This document shows positions 1-12,400 of a stretch of DNA of 64,000 nt, in pieces; position 1 is the stretch's first letter; every line of letters begins with the position of its first letter. The notes below the pieces were generated by a model. The model saw only the letters and a program-made list of their open reading frames with translations, was not told where the DNA came from and made no database searches. A program made the translations under genes and the position numbers. This DNA is from Herpomyces periplanetae (taxonomy: Eukaryota; Ascomycota; Laboulbeniomycetes; Herpomycetales; Herpomycetaceae), in the NCBI GenBank assembly GCA_009733715.1, contig WMKJ01000008.1, positions 124,001 through 188,000 of the forward strand, given 5' to 3'.

Positions 1-411
1 ATATATTCCATCTTTATCGGATTCCCCCCCCTTCATTGATGCTGCGTACCTGGCCGACCTGGATTGTAAATGTGTTTGTCGCAAATTAAACTACTGGGCC
101 CGAGTAGAGCAGGAACTTTATGATGGTTGTTGGTACTCACGTCCTCTTAAATCTTGCGAATGCATCCTTTCCCCAGTTTGACCTTCCATCCCAATTTCTA
201 ATGCATCAACGTCTTCATTATCGACGTCCAAATATGATCAGCTATATCCAAAGTTCATACAACTGCCGTTTTTACCCGCTGCCTCGTCAAATTTGCCGCT
301 TCGAATCATGTAATATGTGCGCACATGCTTCGATACTTTTTGATAATCAACTTTTATCTTTGGAACGATTTACTATTCAAACCCCCTCACGGTTTGTTCT
401 CCCTCAGATCA
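1..411. other. 3' flank of btgC, no gene seen
   Basis: This stretch lies downstream of the stop of the minus-strand glucanase gene and should hold its 3' UTR and terminator. A run of eight C sits near position 25. An open frame of 132 codons on the plus strand (120-518) overlaps the end of the glucanase gene antisense and shows no family features. I see no RNA gene here. Confidence 0.6.
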
Positions 412-2325
412 TCATACTCTGCGTCCGTTACATTCTGGTATTTCAATGCCCTTCTTTAAGTTACGATTCACGTCGAATATCCCCCATTTATCCTCGTATG
501 CTTTTCCAGGTCTGTTAAACCTAATTTTCCACGGCTCATCAAACGCTTCAAACCAAAAATACTGAGTTGAGTTATTCAATGCTGTACACAACCAATCTTT
601 CATAAACCGATTCATCTGGGCAATTCCTGCAATAGCTGCTTCACCTGATTTTATCTTATCTTTGGGACAACTTTTCAACGGCGAACAATCACTTCCCCCA
701 CCACTCGGCCATCCCAGTTCAGATATTATTTGTCTTTTATTTGCATCGTTCACCGTGAATAACTTAACATGTTCTTTCCAAAATGTCCACGTCCATGACG
801 CCGCATCTTCGACTTTAACGCCTCCAAAGAACGGGTGGATATTCGACATAACCACATCGACAAACCTTGTTAATGCTGCCGACCAATTTGATCCTATTTC
901 CGATGTGGCTACAGGTAAATTGATTCCTCGAGCCGTTAAGTTTTTCCTAACCTGAGTTAACATATTGCCTAATTCTCCTTCAGTCATGTCTTTGCGAAAT
1001 AGAATTTCATTTCCAATCACAATGCCGTCAAGTTGTCGAGTGTCATAATTCTCCAAAACTTCGTACATTTGCCGTAGCTGCCGTTCATTAGTTGTTTTAT
1101 TTGAATCAAGCCATACCCCCATCCACAATCTCATATCTTTTTGCAATCCTAACCGATCTATTGCGTTTATCACCATTTGAGTTTGGTTACAGTCGGTACC
1201 GTATAGTCTTATACGTTTTGTTAACCGTGATAATATGGCTACGTCTCTGGTGACGTTATTCTGGCTAGGCCTATACGTTAAACATTCAGGATATTGAGCA
1301 TTTATCGGAGTGTAATCGATTCCTGCAAACACTCGTTTCAATTGTTTGTTGTTCATTAAATCTATTATCTCTTTGGAATCCTTGGTTAAATAGCCTTTAC
1401 GTTCATCCTCTGCAGCAGATACTCCGAAGTTTCGACGAGATTTTCCCTTTTGGGAACCAATTATACCTCCTATCGTACCAATGATTACCACTAACATTAT
1501 CAGAAAGACGAGTGACCCCGCAATTAGAAGTTTTTTGCCCTTTTTAAAATTTCTCCGTCTTCGGGACGCTCGCTCATCAAATCCCTTTGCTTCACTAATT
1601 AGCCCACCATTGCCGTTTGGTCTCATTCTTCCTAGCAAGCTTCCTCTACCGGCCATGTTGACGATATCTGAAGAAGCGCCACCACCGCTTTGTTCCTTTG
1701 ATCTACCGACACTTAATATGGACTTTCTCACCGTACTGGCAACTTCTAGTCCATCATCCCCATCGTCCTCAATTGAGTTAGGATCAAGTACCTCCACGTG
1801 AGCAGTACGTGGATCCATTAAACTCGAGTGTCTAAATGGGTTACTCGAATATCCTACGGGATGAGCATTGTATATTTTTTCTGTTCCGCCACCGTTTAAT
1901 AAGTATTGACTTGATCGCGAACTAAGGCCAGGACTATGGGTAATTCCACTTGCAGCTTCGAAAAGAGAGTATGATGATGCCTTATTTTGTTTTGAGAGAT
2001 CACCACCAATACCCATGCCGTAGGTATCAAATCCGATTCCACCACCTCTGATTCTTCGACCTCCACATACAGAGCCACCTTCACTAATATATGAAAAAGT
2101 TTTACCCCGGCCAGCATGTAACTCAAAGCTGCGTCGCTCTACAGTCCGCGATCCAAGTTCTTCGTAATCACCGCTAGCTTCTTTGGTGCCGCCTCCAATG
2201 TGATTTTTAACGTCAAATGTACTTATCGGCTCTCGGTGGGACTGGCTGGTTGATACGTTTCTATCTAAATGTTGGGATGTGGAAGAAGGCAATACATGAT
2301 CAGGTTTGCTGGGAGAATGCGACAT
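412..2325 (-). CDS. btgC: Membrane-anchored GH17 glucan endo-1,3-beta-glucosidase (btgC type)
   Basis: Single-exon gene of 637 residues. It is a type II membrane protein. Residues 1-260 are a Ser/Gly-rich, probably disordered cytosolic part ending in a basic stretch. One transmembrane segment follows at about 266-290 (LLIAGSLVFLIMLVVIIG). The catalytic GH17 barrel fills the rest. Both GH17 glutamates are visible: acid/base E440 in VIGNEILF and nucleophile E536 in ISELGWPSGG. Length, order and the C-terminal FEAFDEPWK block match Aspergillus btgC, which hydrolyses and remodels cell-wall beta-1,3-glucan. The frame stays open upstream to 2436, but without an ATG, so I start at the first ATG. A 5' UTR intron or extra coding exon upstream cannot be excluded. 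The family call is firm. The btgC assignment within GH17 rests on the central membrane anchor. Confidence 0.9.
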   Translation of the reverse strand: MSHSPSKPDHVLPSSTSQHLDRNVSTSQSHREPISTFDVKNHIGGGTKEASGDYEELGSRTVERRSFELHAGRGKTFSYISEGGSVCGGRRIRGGGIGFDTYGMGIGGDLSKQNKASSYSLFEAASGITHSPGLSSRSSQYLLNGGGTEKIYNAHPVGYSSNPFRHSSLMDPRTAHVEVLDPNSIEDDGDDGLEVASTVRKSILSVGRSKEQSGGGASSDIVNMAGRGSLLGRMRPNGNGGLISEAKGFDERASRRRRNFKKGKKLLIAGSLVFLIMLVVIIGTIGGIIGSQKGKSRRNFGVSAAEDERKGYLTKDSKEIIDLMNNKQLKRVFAGIDYTPINAQYPECLTYRPSQNNVTRDVAILSRLTKRIRLYGTDCNQTQMVINAIDRLGLQKDMRLWMGVWLDSNKTTNERQLRQMYEVLENYDTRQLDGIVIGNEILFRKDMTEGELGNMLTQVRKNLTARGINLPVATSEIGSNWSAALTRFVDVVMSNIHPFFGGVKVEDAASWTWTFWKEHVKLFTVNDANKRQIISELGWPSGGGSDCSPLKSCPKDKIKSGEAAIAGIAQMNRFMKDWLCTALNNSTQYFWFEAFDEPWKIRFNRPGKAYEDKWGIFDVNRNLKKGIEIPECNGRRV

Positions 2326-3280
2326 GTTCAGTTCAGTAGGAAAATTATGCTTGGTATCGGTTTCCAATCCCTTTCCGTGTATCAGCCGGAAATCCGATGG
2401 GAGTAAAACGTGAATCAGGCCGTAGTTTGATGCCAAAAATTTGGTGGTACGTGCGGGATAAGAGTTATTGAAAAATAGTAGTGATGAAGAACAGAATAGA
2501 CTTCAAAAGTATCAACGTTAAGCCAGATCAAAGAATAAGGAGGTAAATTTTCTGAAAAAATGAAAAACTGTTAAGTTAGCACAAGATTCTTTGGAATAAG
2601 GTTTATCTGCAAATGGCAAGGTAAGGCTCCTTCGCGGAATCCAATAGAATGGCGAGTAGCGTTAGCAGCGGGTTCGTCATCGATATCAACACTAGACGCT
2701 ATTCAAGAGGAATCTCCTGGCTGGCCGGTAAGTCAGCGAACTTGACGACCAGACAACCAAATAACCCTAACTGACTATAATACAATCGTGCAGAATATTA
2801 AGTTGGGAGAAACCTGCTCGAGAAAGTGATATTCTTGGACCTTGGGATAGGAGATGATGAGTGGGTGCATGCGCATGTGCATGAGTATGAGTAAGTGTAA
2901 ATGAGCGTGAATATGAATATGCATGTGTTTGTGTAGGCAATATTATGAAAGTACTTATGTCATGAAAAGAATCTTGAAGTTTGAGTGCGTGTGATGATGC
3001 CTTAATCTTGTTGTCGCATGACTTTAAGAGCTAACATTAAAAGCCATGGGTGTGTTAAAAATAGCACGCGCGTATGCGTGTATCCTATAGGTTAGGGGCA
3101 GATAAGTGGTATCGTATCCCAAGATGATAGTATCCAAGTTAACAAGCTGACCCGAATGTGTTGTCTAGCTTATATGCGACAAACGATCGAATGAGTGATA
3201 AAAATAAGTGTGAAAGGAAAATTTAACAAATGGAAAAATGGTTTGAACGGATGAGCAAAGGAACGAACGAACAGCATAAT

Positions 3281-3345
3281 TCACATGTTCGCACGCACAC
3301 TCTTTCACACCTACACACGCATACTCATACTCATACACACACACA
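3281..3345. repeat. CA-rich microsatellite
   Basis: An imperfect (CA)n tract with CATACT variants, ending in a pure CA run. It can form Z-DNA-like alternating purine-pyrimidine structure. It lies in the gene-poor stretch and is not coding as far as I can see. Confidence 0.75.
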
Positions 3346-3810
3346 GTTATACGCCTGGGAGTTCAGAGTCTACCTGATACCCAATGACAGATCGGTGTGC
3401 GGTGTGCAGTACAAACCTTTTTTGACAGCTATGCGGGTGTAGAATGATCAAGGCTAAGTGAGCCACGCTAGCGCAACTCGGGAAATTTTCTCCTTTTCCT
3501 TTGGTAGAGCATTCTTGGACTCCGCCCTTTCCTGACGACTTCGCTCACAGTGTTGAATGAGGTGATTAAAGATTGATGCTCTTTTCCAGGTCTGGTAGTT
3601 GAATAAAAGGGTGTGGGCTTTCGCCGTTGTCGTTATCGTTGTTGTCGCCGCTGACGTTGCCACTGCCACTGCTGAGGATGATGTTGACAGGAGGAGATAG
3701 AAGGTGATGAAGTATATAATATGATGGTGGTGGGTGTAGAAAATGATCAAACTAACTTACCAAGAGATATCACTCATGATAATAAATCGGCATTTAAAGT
3801 TGGAGTGGAT

Positions 3811-3834
3811 GCGGGTGCGGGTGCGGGTGCGGGA
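3811..3834 (+). repeat. GCGGGT hexamer repeat, G-quadruplex motif
   Basis: Four GCGGG(T/A) units in tandem give four GGG runs separated by three-base loops (TGC), an ideal G-quadruplex pattern. It is intergenic, about 1.5 kb upstream of the btgC start. A second GCGGGA array occurs at 15951-15975. Confidence 0.8.
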
Positions 3835-4570
3835 GAGTGCCAGTGTGTCAATCACCGTTCTACCCGGTAATAATGGTATTTTCTAGCTTATTGCTAAATT
3901 TGAGTATTAACGGCTCATGAAAGGTGTGTTCTAGGTGTAATATGGTTTAAAGGATCAAAGTTAATTAACATGGCAAATGGGTTATATAATAGTCCTAAGT
4001 TTGTCCAAGGTAGCGAGAGTCGACTAGTTGGATAAATATTAATGCAATGATGGCAACGAAAAGGTAAAGTTAATCAATTGTGTGGCACGAGGGACTTTTG
4101 AAAGTGCGTTAGAATAATCTTCAATTCATGCATGTATGCAAGACAGTGAGTTAACGGTTAGTTTTATTGAGTGAGTGAGTATTTGCGATTAAATAGCAAC
4201 TGTTGCTTTCTCTTGAAAGATGAATTCAAGGTTACCAATTCCGAATGCTTTTGTTATAAGTATTGCTAGGATTATTCGGCATAGTCACTGGTAAAAGAAA
4301 CGTTGTAAGTTGGCTGTAGTAGTGTATATTGAAAGTAAGTATACGTTGCTAACTGTAAATGCACAAACCTTTTTTAAGCGTTTTCAAAAGTATTCTTAGA
4401 AGTTAAGTCAGCGGGAAAAATAGTATTGAAGAATGTATGGTTTAACGTGATATTGCTATAACGTTAACATCACCCCGGAAGCCTCCTTCACATTGACTAA
4501 ACGTACAAGTTTTCACAAAACAAAAATTATGCCGGGGGTAAGCCCACTAATATCACACATTCATTCATAT

Positions 4571-4625
4571 GCACGCACGCATACTTGAATGCACGCATGC
4601 ACACACACACGCACACACATACAAA
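4571..4625. repeat. CA/GCAC-rich microsatellite
   Basis: Mixed GCACGC, CATGCA and (CA)n units, closely similar in make-up to tracts near 23.68, 44.15 and 52.52 kb. It is intergenic. Confidence 0.7.
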
Positions 4626-5007
4626 TCAATGAAAGGTATTGCGTGTATACACTCATTAGATACAGTAACCCTTTCGGGAACCAGGGCATATGAAACTACT
4701 TATACGTTTACCCGGGAAAACCTCCCATAATTCATTGCCATCCCTACTGTATACCGTGGAATGAACCTACCCGCATGCCCTAATCTACCTGGTTTGGGAG
4801 GCTACACTATCACATTAATTTTGAAATTATTCGTTCATAATGATCTCTTGCTACCTCCTCATTGACCTCCTCTTCTCTCCGCTCCGCTCTGCTCCGTTAT
4901 GTTTTGTACAGGTCTCCCACTCTTTACTATTTCCGTTTCCGTCACTTTGCACTTTATCGTATATCTTTAGTTATGACATCATCTCATCTCATCTCCCCAC
5001 TGGCCGG

Positions 5008-5078
5008 CTTCCCTTCCCCTTCCCCTTCCCCTCTCCTTTCCTTTCCTTTCCTTCCCTTTCCTTCCCTTCCCTCCCCTC
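5008..5078 (+). repeat. 71-nt uninterrupted polypyrimidine tract
   Basis: Only C and T occur from 5008 to 5078, built from TTCCCC and TTTCC units, followed by CTCGT repeats to about 5090. The tract has triplex (H-DNA) potential. It sits at the start of the pyrimidine-rich domain. Confidence 0.9.
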
Positions 5079-8000
5079 GTCTCGTCTCGTCTTCCTTTCC
5101 CTCCTTCCAACTTCTTCATCCCACTTCCTTATTAATAAACCCTTCCATAACCTATTTATTGCCTAGTCACGTGGGTTTATCGGGTCGCTTCGTGTGAATG
5201 TTTGGAAAATTTGGAGATTCCATTACTAAGTCTAGGTATGTATTGGGTAATAGACACGATTTGAACGAGTGATGATAGAAAGTGTTGAAAGTAATATTTT
5301 TTGCAAAACTTTCCTGTATGATTATTTTCAAGGCATGAACTATGATTTTTCTTGAGTTGTTAATTTATTATTTTGGTACAAACTAACCTTTTTGCTTCAT
5401 CCTTGTTATAATTGTTGTACTGAGTGAAAGATGGCGTTTCAAACGTCAATCAGATACGTGGAATAGTGTGCGAAGCTTTACTTTCGAAACGCTTAGTGCC
5501 ATTAATTACGTTGCACTTTCTCATGTATCAGATTATCCTAGCGTTTTTCTTTGTTCATCTACGCTTTACCAAACCATGATAATCTTACCCATTGGAAAAT
5601 CCGATTGATACAGACAAACTAACCGTACTTCCTTCCTTTCAATCTACCCAGCAACTAACAAAACCTATTGTAATCATGTCAGCTAACTAATCAATTTATT
5701 ACCCAAAACAATTTTACTCTTTCTTTTTAAAATCATCTTACTCATCATCACCTTCGTCTCGGTTGTAAACTTTCCTGCTGCTTTCTACCTCATAATCTTA
5801 CTTTCACCAACCCGGAACCATGCCAAATTTCTCTTCGTATTTTATCATAAATCCTCATCTCCTTTTTGTGTTTTCTTAACCTCCTCACCCATAACTTATT
5901 CCTTACCTTTTTCCCAAAGCTCTTCCTCTTGACTCTTATTCTGTCAATTTCTTCCAACTTACCCCTCCATTCCTCCCAATTTCTCACTTCCTCCATCTCC
6001 ATCTTTCATCCCTATTTCCGTCTCTTCCCTACCCACCCCACTCCGCTTATGTAACTTTGTCTTGTTCCCTCGTTGAATACCCGGCTTAGTCATGCCCGTT
6101 TCACCATGTCCCTGATGTTGTTACTTTGTTATCGATGTATAGGTATACTGAACTTTCATTTCTTAATTCCGGCATTCCTCTCTATTCTTTGCTCCTCTAA
6201 ATTTACTTCTTGCTTTCCGTTTATCGTTAAATACCTCCATTTCCTTTCCTTATTCGTGGATTACCCTCTTCCTTACGTATTCTATTCTTCATATCATCTC
6301 TTCGACTGCTTAATCTTCTTGTTCACTCTCCCCTATCATCTTGAATCCCCCTGAATTTTTCTTTCATGAACTTATCAATTCAAACACACTCTACTCTTTT
6401 GTTCATATCTATTACTTCTCTTTCTTTACACTAATCTACTATATCCCAATCTACCATCTGTCAATTCGTCCACATTACATCTCCTCCCTCCTGCTTAAAT
6501 GTATGACACCTTCAATTCTTGCGTTTGTATTTTCGTTCCCTCATTTTTCAATCCGTCCATGCTTCATCTACAATCTTACACCTATCGTTCTGATTCCCAT
6601 ACTCTTGACAATCCAGTTTCATCTCTCTACTAAAATCTTGTCACAATTCTACACATCTCGTGCTCTTGTATTCGTCCAATTACCTTGACTTATTAGTTCT
6701 ATCCACTTGTATTATCATACACTCTAACCCATTATATCTTACCGCTTATTTTCCTTTCTATTTTGTTCAAACTTCCGTTCATTTATATTTCCATATTTCT
6801 CTCCTCCCTGTATTAATACATCGGGACTTGTTATCTCTATTCAACTGTCTATTCCCAATCACTACCAAAAGTTTTTCTTCCTCCATCTTATACTTGAATC
6901 CAATTTATAATTCCTAAACTCTTTTAATCTTTCAACATCTTTACAATTCCCCGCTGCTTAAAATACTAAATTGTTCTACCTACTCACCCATCCCATTAGG
7001 TGTTATGCCTCTCAATAGTATGTAACGTTATCATTTCTGCATTTCCCTTTTTTTTTATACAACTTCTTAAAACTTTAACCTCAACTCGACGGGCTGTGAA
7101 TCCAGTTTCACCCGTTACTTCACCAACCGCTCTCCTTTTCTTTTCGTCGCTATGTATCCTATTTTTCTTCATAGCCAATGTGTCTAGAATTCCTTTGTAG
7201 TACTACCCTCCCATTCCTAACCTAGAACAATTATACAATTCGGGGTAGCGTATGTCTCTCCTTGCTCACCTGTCAGAATGTGCAACGACCCTATCGTATA
7301 CCTTTTTCTTCTCCTGTTTTAGCCTTATCACCATATTCCATGCTTATGGTTCTTTCCATTATCGGGGAAATGTCAGTGGGGCAATAATCATTTACCCAAT
7401 TATTAATTTTGTATCTTCATCCGCTTAGCATTACCAGGTTTACCTTTTCCTATATGCAGATTTTTAACCCTGCTCCATTCCTCGGAGGCTATGTAAGGTA
7501 TCTACATAACTTTGTGCCCCCTCGTCTTACTTTTCCACTATACACCTGCATACTCACCTCCAAAATTATTCAAAAAAACTAATCTGATATGCAAGCTAGT
7601 CTTCGCCCTTACCCTTCCCAGGGCAAATTCACTGTTACTGATACCTCAGCTCCTCAGAACCTAGACCTGGTTCACATCTAGCACTAATCTCGTCTTTGCT
7701 TAATGGCATAAGTTAATTCGAGGGTTTATCCAATATAATGTTTCCACGCCACACCTCACCTCATTTGTAGGCACAGTTTACTAGATTCGTTTCACGGTAT
7801 CTCAAAAACTCTATAATATTTAATACGTGTCGGTGTAAAGCTTGTTCATACCAATTAACCTTATATAAATCAATTAAGCAGTAAAAACTTATCCCATTAA
7901 CCCTGAACCCCCATACTTTCGATTTAAATTTATACCCATGTCACTGTAAACTTACTTCAAAATTCTGAGTTTTTTCAATCGTCCAAGTTCAGCCTCTTTC

Positions 8001-9309
8001 CACCGAAGAAATAATCTATCAATCCTTAATTAATCTTGCCAACTAGTAAACTTTAAGTTTACACCAAACATTTTATAGAGTTTATTTATATAGATAAATA
8101 TGTATTTCAAGGCACTTCAATTCTCGTATACACTCTAACCTCAATCATTGGCTATTCAATTTACAGTGTAATCGTAAGAGTTTCACTGCCATTGCATACA
8201 AGTACATTATCACGCATACTTAATGCCATAAATTTTTATGGTAATCCATTAAATCATAATTCGTACCATACGATTTTAGTACTAATCAACCAAAGTCAAT
8301 TTACATACCGACTGATTTCTCTTCCTTTACTTTAATAATCCCCAAAACTTAACTTGACAAGTAGAAACGTATCATCCAAATCCTTCAAAATTTTGCTGCA
8401 ACAACTCACAGATGACTAAGCATCTTTCTTGTCCACAATTTAACAAGCTAGTTTCGATAAACATTTGGTAGAATTATCAGGTAAAATAACTTGTAAAAAA
8501 TTCCCGACTTCGCTGCAGAAATGTATAATACGATTTAATTATTCATTCTATGTATTGTAGAGCATTTACTTTAACTGACTATGCTCACATTGTTTTTTCA
8601 CCTTATACCTAACTTCGCCATGCTTTTCCCACCTTCCAATTCTCTTTCGTTACGTTATCATCGCGGATAGATTTCTCCGATACATTTCGTTGAAAAAATT
8701 CGGCCCGATCATTCCCGACTGGATCGGTATTGTAGAGTACAATCAGTCTACCTTAAAATCAACCACACCCATCAATTACTAAAATTTTCGGTATTTTGTT
8801 CATCAATTCTATGTTTCGTACAGTCTCCCGTAGAGTCTTTAATTTTTATTAATTTAATCTATTTTATTTACCATCATTTAATCTTCAACAATTTCATGCA
8901 AATTAAAACATTACTAATCTCTACACAGTCGACTTTCACCGCCGATGTATACTAATGTCGAATCACAGTGTAATTATGCTTTTTTTCCCTTGCCTATTTT
9001 CTTCATAACCATCTACGAAATCATTCCTTATCCTAATTCCCCGCTAACCCAAATCCCCAAAATTATCTTGTTAACATACCCAAGAAACTTAATCCCGTCC
9101 TACTATAGTTTGCTTAGCCAATCCGTCCCCAACTCCCCCGAGGTTCTCTTCTTTAGGATTACTAATCGATATCAATTATTGGATCTCGTGATTGGTTTAG
9201 CGAGTATTCAAAATGTTATGCATGTGAAATTGATTGGAACTTTTAACAATTAGTAATTTTTCTTTTTTATAAATCCAAAGTATCCTCGTCCACAATAACG
9301 CCTTTTAAC

Positions 9310-9320
9310 AAAATTTTTTT
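9310..9320. promoter_or_regulatory. RRPE-like A/T motif upstream of BMS1
   Basis: AAAATTTTTTT lies about 85 nt upstream of the BMS1 ATG. It resembles the ribosomal RNA processing element (TGAAAAATTT and its complement) that drives ribosome-biogenesis genes in yeast. In AT-rich DNA such a match may be chance. Confidence 0.25.
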
Positions 9321-9401
9321 TATTCAATTGTTTTATGAATCGTGATACACATGAACAATATCCTTCTTAAATATCCCTAAAATATTTGGACTGTTGCAAT
9401 T

Positions 9402-12400
9402 ATGGATTCTCAAATGAATAAACCACACCGAAAATCAAGAATTAAAGCGAAAAAAAAACATGCTAGTGGTTAGTTAATCTTCTGATTAATTTTTTTGTAT
9501 ATACACATCTACACTATTAAAGTTTACCCTAATTTGCGTGCGTATTTTTTCCCATCAACAGTATACTAATGCTAATTGTATCGCTTACATGTAGCAAGTA
9601 ATCCCAAGGCATTTGCTTACGCCCGACCGGGCAAATTATCTAGACAAGCCTCCCGAGCGCAGGACATTCGGGAAAAAGGTTTTCACGTCCCTCTGGTTAA
9701 CAGATTACCCGAAGACCCTCCTCCCGTCGTTGTTGGCGTCGTTGGTCCTTCCGGTGTAGGCAAAACTACGTTGATCAGGTCTCTTGTACGAAGATACACT
9801 AAGCAAACTATCACTGCTCCTCAAGGCCCCGTCACTGTCATCTCTGCTAAGCGCCGGCGTTTAACCTTTATCGAAATTCCCGCTAAATCACTTTGTGCCA
9901 TGATTGATGCCGCTAAAATAGTAGATTTCGTCCTCTTGTTAATCGATGCTAACTTTGGTTTCGAAATGGAAACTATGGAATTCCTAAACGCTCTCACAGC
10001 TCATGGTATGCCCGGAAATATACTCTGCGTACTTACTCACCTAGATTTATTCCGGAGATCAAGCAGCATGCAAGCCGCCAAAAAACGCCTGAAAAAACGC
10101 ATATGGAGCGAATTGTATCGTGGCGCTAAACTCTTTTGCTTGTCAGGGGTGTTAAACGGACGATATCCCGATCGTGAAATTTTAAACCTCAGTCGTACAT
10201 TAAGCATAGTGAAAAATTTACGTCCATTAATATGGCGCAATGCTCATCCGTACTGCTTGGCCGATCGAATGTTGGATTTAACACCCCCCTTGCACATAAC
10301 AGAAAATCCCAAGTGTGATCGTGTTATCGCACTCTACGGTTATTTGCGTGGATTAAGCTTTCCTGCTACTAGTGCACGCATTCACCTAGCAGGTGTAGGA
10401 GATTTCACGGTAACCGAGGTCGAGGCTTTACCCGATCCATGTCCTACTCCCTACTTTCTTGAGACTCAAGCTAAGCTAAACGGTGAAAAGCGACACTGTT
10501 TAACCGATAAAAATAAGGTTATCTGGGCCCCAATGAGTAATGTCGGTGGCGTTTTGGTCGATAAAGATGCTGTATACGTTGAAACAAAGGATGATACACT
10601 CAAAAAATCTGGCGATCTTGGCCTTGGTGAACACTTGCTAGTACAACTTCAAAGTGCCAACTTACTCGGTGAAGCTGCTCCAGGTGTTAGATTATTTAAT
10701 GATAGCGCTGACTTGCACAATACTTTCCCCAGTGATGCAAATAGTCCTTCTAGACAACCTTTCGATGCTTGGTCTGATCAAAATGATGATAAGCCTTCAG
10801 TAGTACAGGAAACGGTTACATCAAGTGTACGTAGAAAGGAGATCAAACCCCGTACTTCTCGTGAAATGGGTCGTGATTATGAATTCGCTGATTCGGATTC
10901 CGATCTTGGGTCTATTTCGTCAGTCTCGGATGTTAACATGGAGAGTGATGATCAGTCAATGCGTACTGACAACTCCAATCTTGATGTTGAAAGTCTTGAT
11001 GACAGTGACAGTGATGTCCAAGGTGATTACCAGTGGAGAAAAAGGATAAACGACCACGTGAATGCATTGCATAAATCCAAAAAAAGGTTTAAGTTAACTG
11101 ATTTATCTCAACTTCTTTACAATGATGATGTACCTGTAACGGAGGTTTATACTCGTTGGAGCGGCACAGATGAACCCGACTCGGGGCAGCGTGAAAATGA
11201 CACTACGTCCATCGAGACTGATGGATTGTTTCGCGTCCGGATGGACGAAAATCTTGAAAAATATGAATATCGAAGTGTACCAGATGTAGATTTAGAACTA
11301 CTGGAGCGTAAGTGGAACGACCCACATGCTCTTCAGGAGCTTAATACTCGATTTCTAATGACCAGTTTACACAATAATGAATTTAACGAATGTAATGACT
11401 CTGAAGAGTCATCGATGGATGAATCCAGTACAAACGACGGCCTGAGAAATTCAGATTCAGAAAGTGATGACAGCGAAGATGAAGATCCGGTAGACTCCAC
11501 GATGGAGGATGATGTGGAAGTGGAACGGCAAAAGAATGCTCGTCGTAAGGAAGAGCTTAGACTTCGATTTGAAAACGAGGACATTGAAGGCACATTTAAC
11601 GACAAGCAAATCGAGCGATCTGCAACGGGACAGATAAATAAACATGATTTTGGGGAAAATGATTGGTACGAAGAACAGAAAGCCAAAATTCAACAGCAAT
11701 TGGAAATTAATAAAGCTGAGTTTGAAGCAATGGATCAGGCATCACGTATTCTTACCGAAGGGCATAAAGCGGGGACTTATGCTAAAATTGTAATTACTGG
11801 TGTGCCATACGAGTTTGTCGCGGGATTCGACAAACGATTTCCAATTCTAATTGGGGGGTTGTTAGCCACGGAAGAACGATTCGGGTTTATCCAAACACGT
11901 ATTAAACGCCATCGATGGCACAAGCGTACATTGAAAACTAGCGATCCGTTAATTGTAAGTCTGGGTTGGCGACGTTTTCAAACCTTACCGATATTTAGCA
12001 CAAGTGATAATCGTGTGCGCGATCGAATGCTTAAGTATACACCCGAACATATGCACTGCTTTGGTACGTTTTTTGGACCGTTGGCAGCACCGGGAACGGG
12101 ATTTCTGTGTGTTCAGAATCTATCCTCATGTGAACCGGGATTTCGCATTGCCGCTACGGGTACAGTGCTTAATGTTGATGAAAACGTTGAAATTGTTAAA
12201 AAACTAAAATTGATTGGTACACCTTACAAAATTTACAAGAATACGGCGTTTATTAAAGGAATGTTTAATTCAGCCTTGGAAGTTGCCAAATTTGAAGGTG
12301 CAAAGCTTCGAACAGCAAGTGGAATTCGCGGACAGGTTAAACGAGCACTTAGTAAACCGGAAGGGTGTTTCCGCGCAACATTTGAAGATAAACTGTTAAT

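Larger units (their letters stand above)
2326..4799. other. Intergenic, upstream of btgC, simple repeats
   Basis: No gene is supported here. The part next to 2326 should carry the btgC promoter. The rest holds scattered TG/CA-rich simple sequence (about 2860-2945, 3281-3345 and 4571-4625) and a GCGGGT hexamer repeat. A minus-strand open frame at 3454-3750 (98 codons) starts with a His-rich hydrophobic run and ends with a charged stretch. I cannot match it to a family and do not call it. Confidence 0.5.
4800..9401. other. Gene-poor, pyrimidine-rich (C>G, T>A) region
   Basis: For about 4.5 kb the plus strand is heavily C+T, most strongly at 5.0-7.4 kb. Hand counts of single lines give about 4-6 G per 60 bases (for example 6241-6360 and 6601-6660). 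Because TAG and TGA need G, this composition leaves many chance open frames on the plus strand (around 4840-7200), all low-complexity hydrophobic Phe/Leu/Ser/Pro strings without domain features. The minus-strand frames are correspondingly Lys/Glu/Arg-rich. I find no conserved coding signature, tRNA or snRNA. The last few hundred bases should contain the BMS1 promoter. An unannotated non-coding transcript is possible. Confidence 0.55.

Noticed and set aside
3454-3750. Minus-strand 98-codon frame with a charged C-terminal half
   Set aside because: No recognisable family and no splice partner that I could support. The His and Ala/Thr runs come from simple repeats.
4840-7200. Dense series of plus-strand open frames of 60-115 codons
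   Set aside because: The DNA is G-poor, which removes TAG and TGA stops. The products are low-complexity hydrophobic strings with no domain, and several frames are open at once.
8945-9253. 102-codon plus-strand open frame upstream of BMS1
   Set aside because: Same biased composition, no family features, and it lies in the likely BMS1 promoter.
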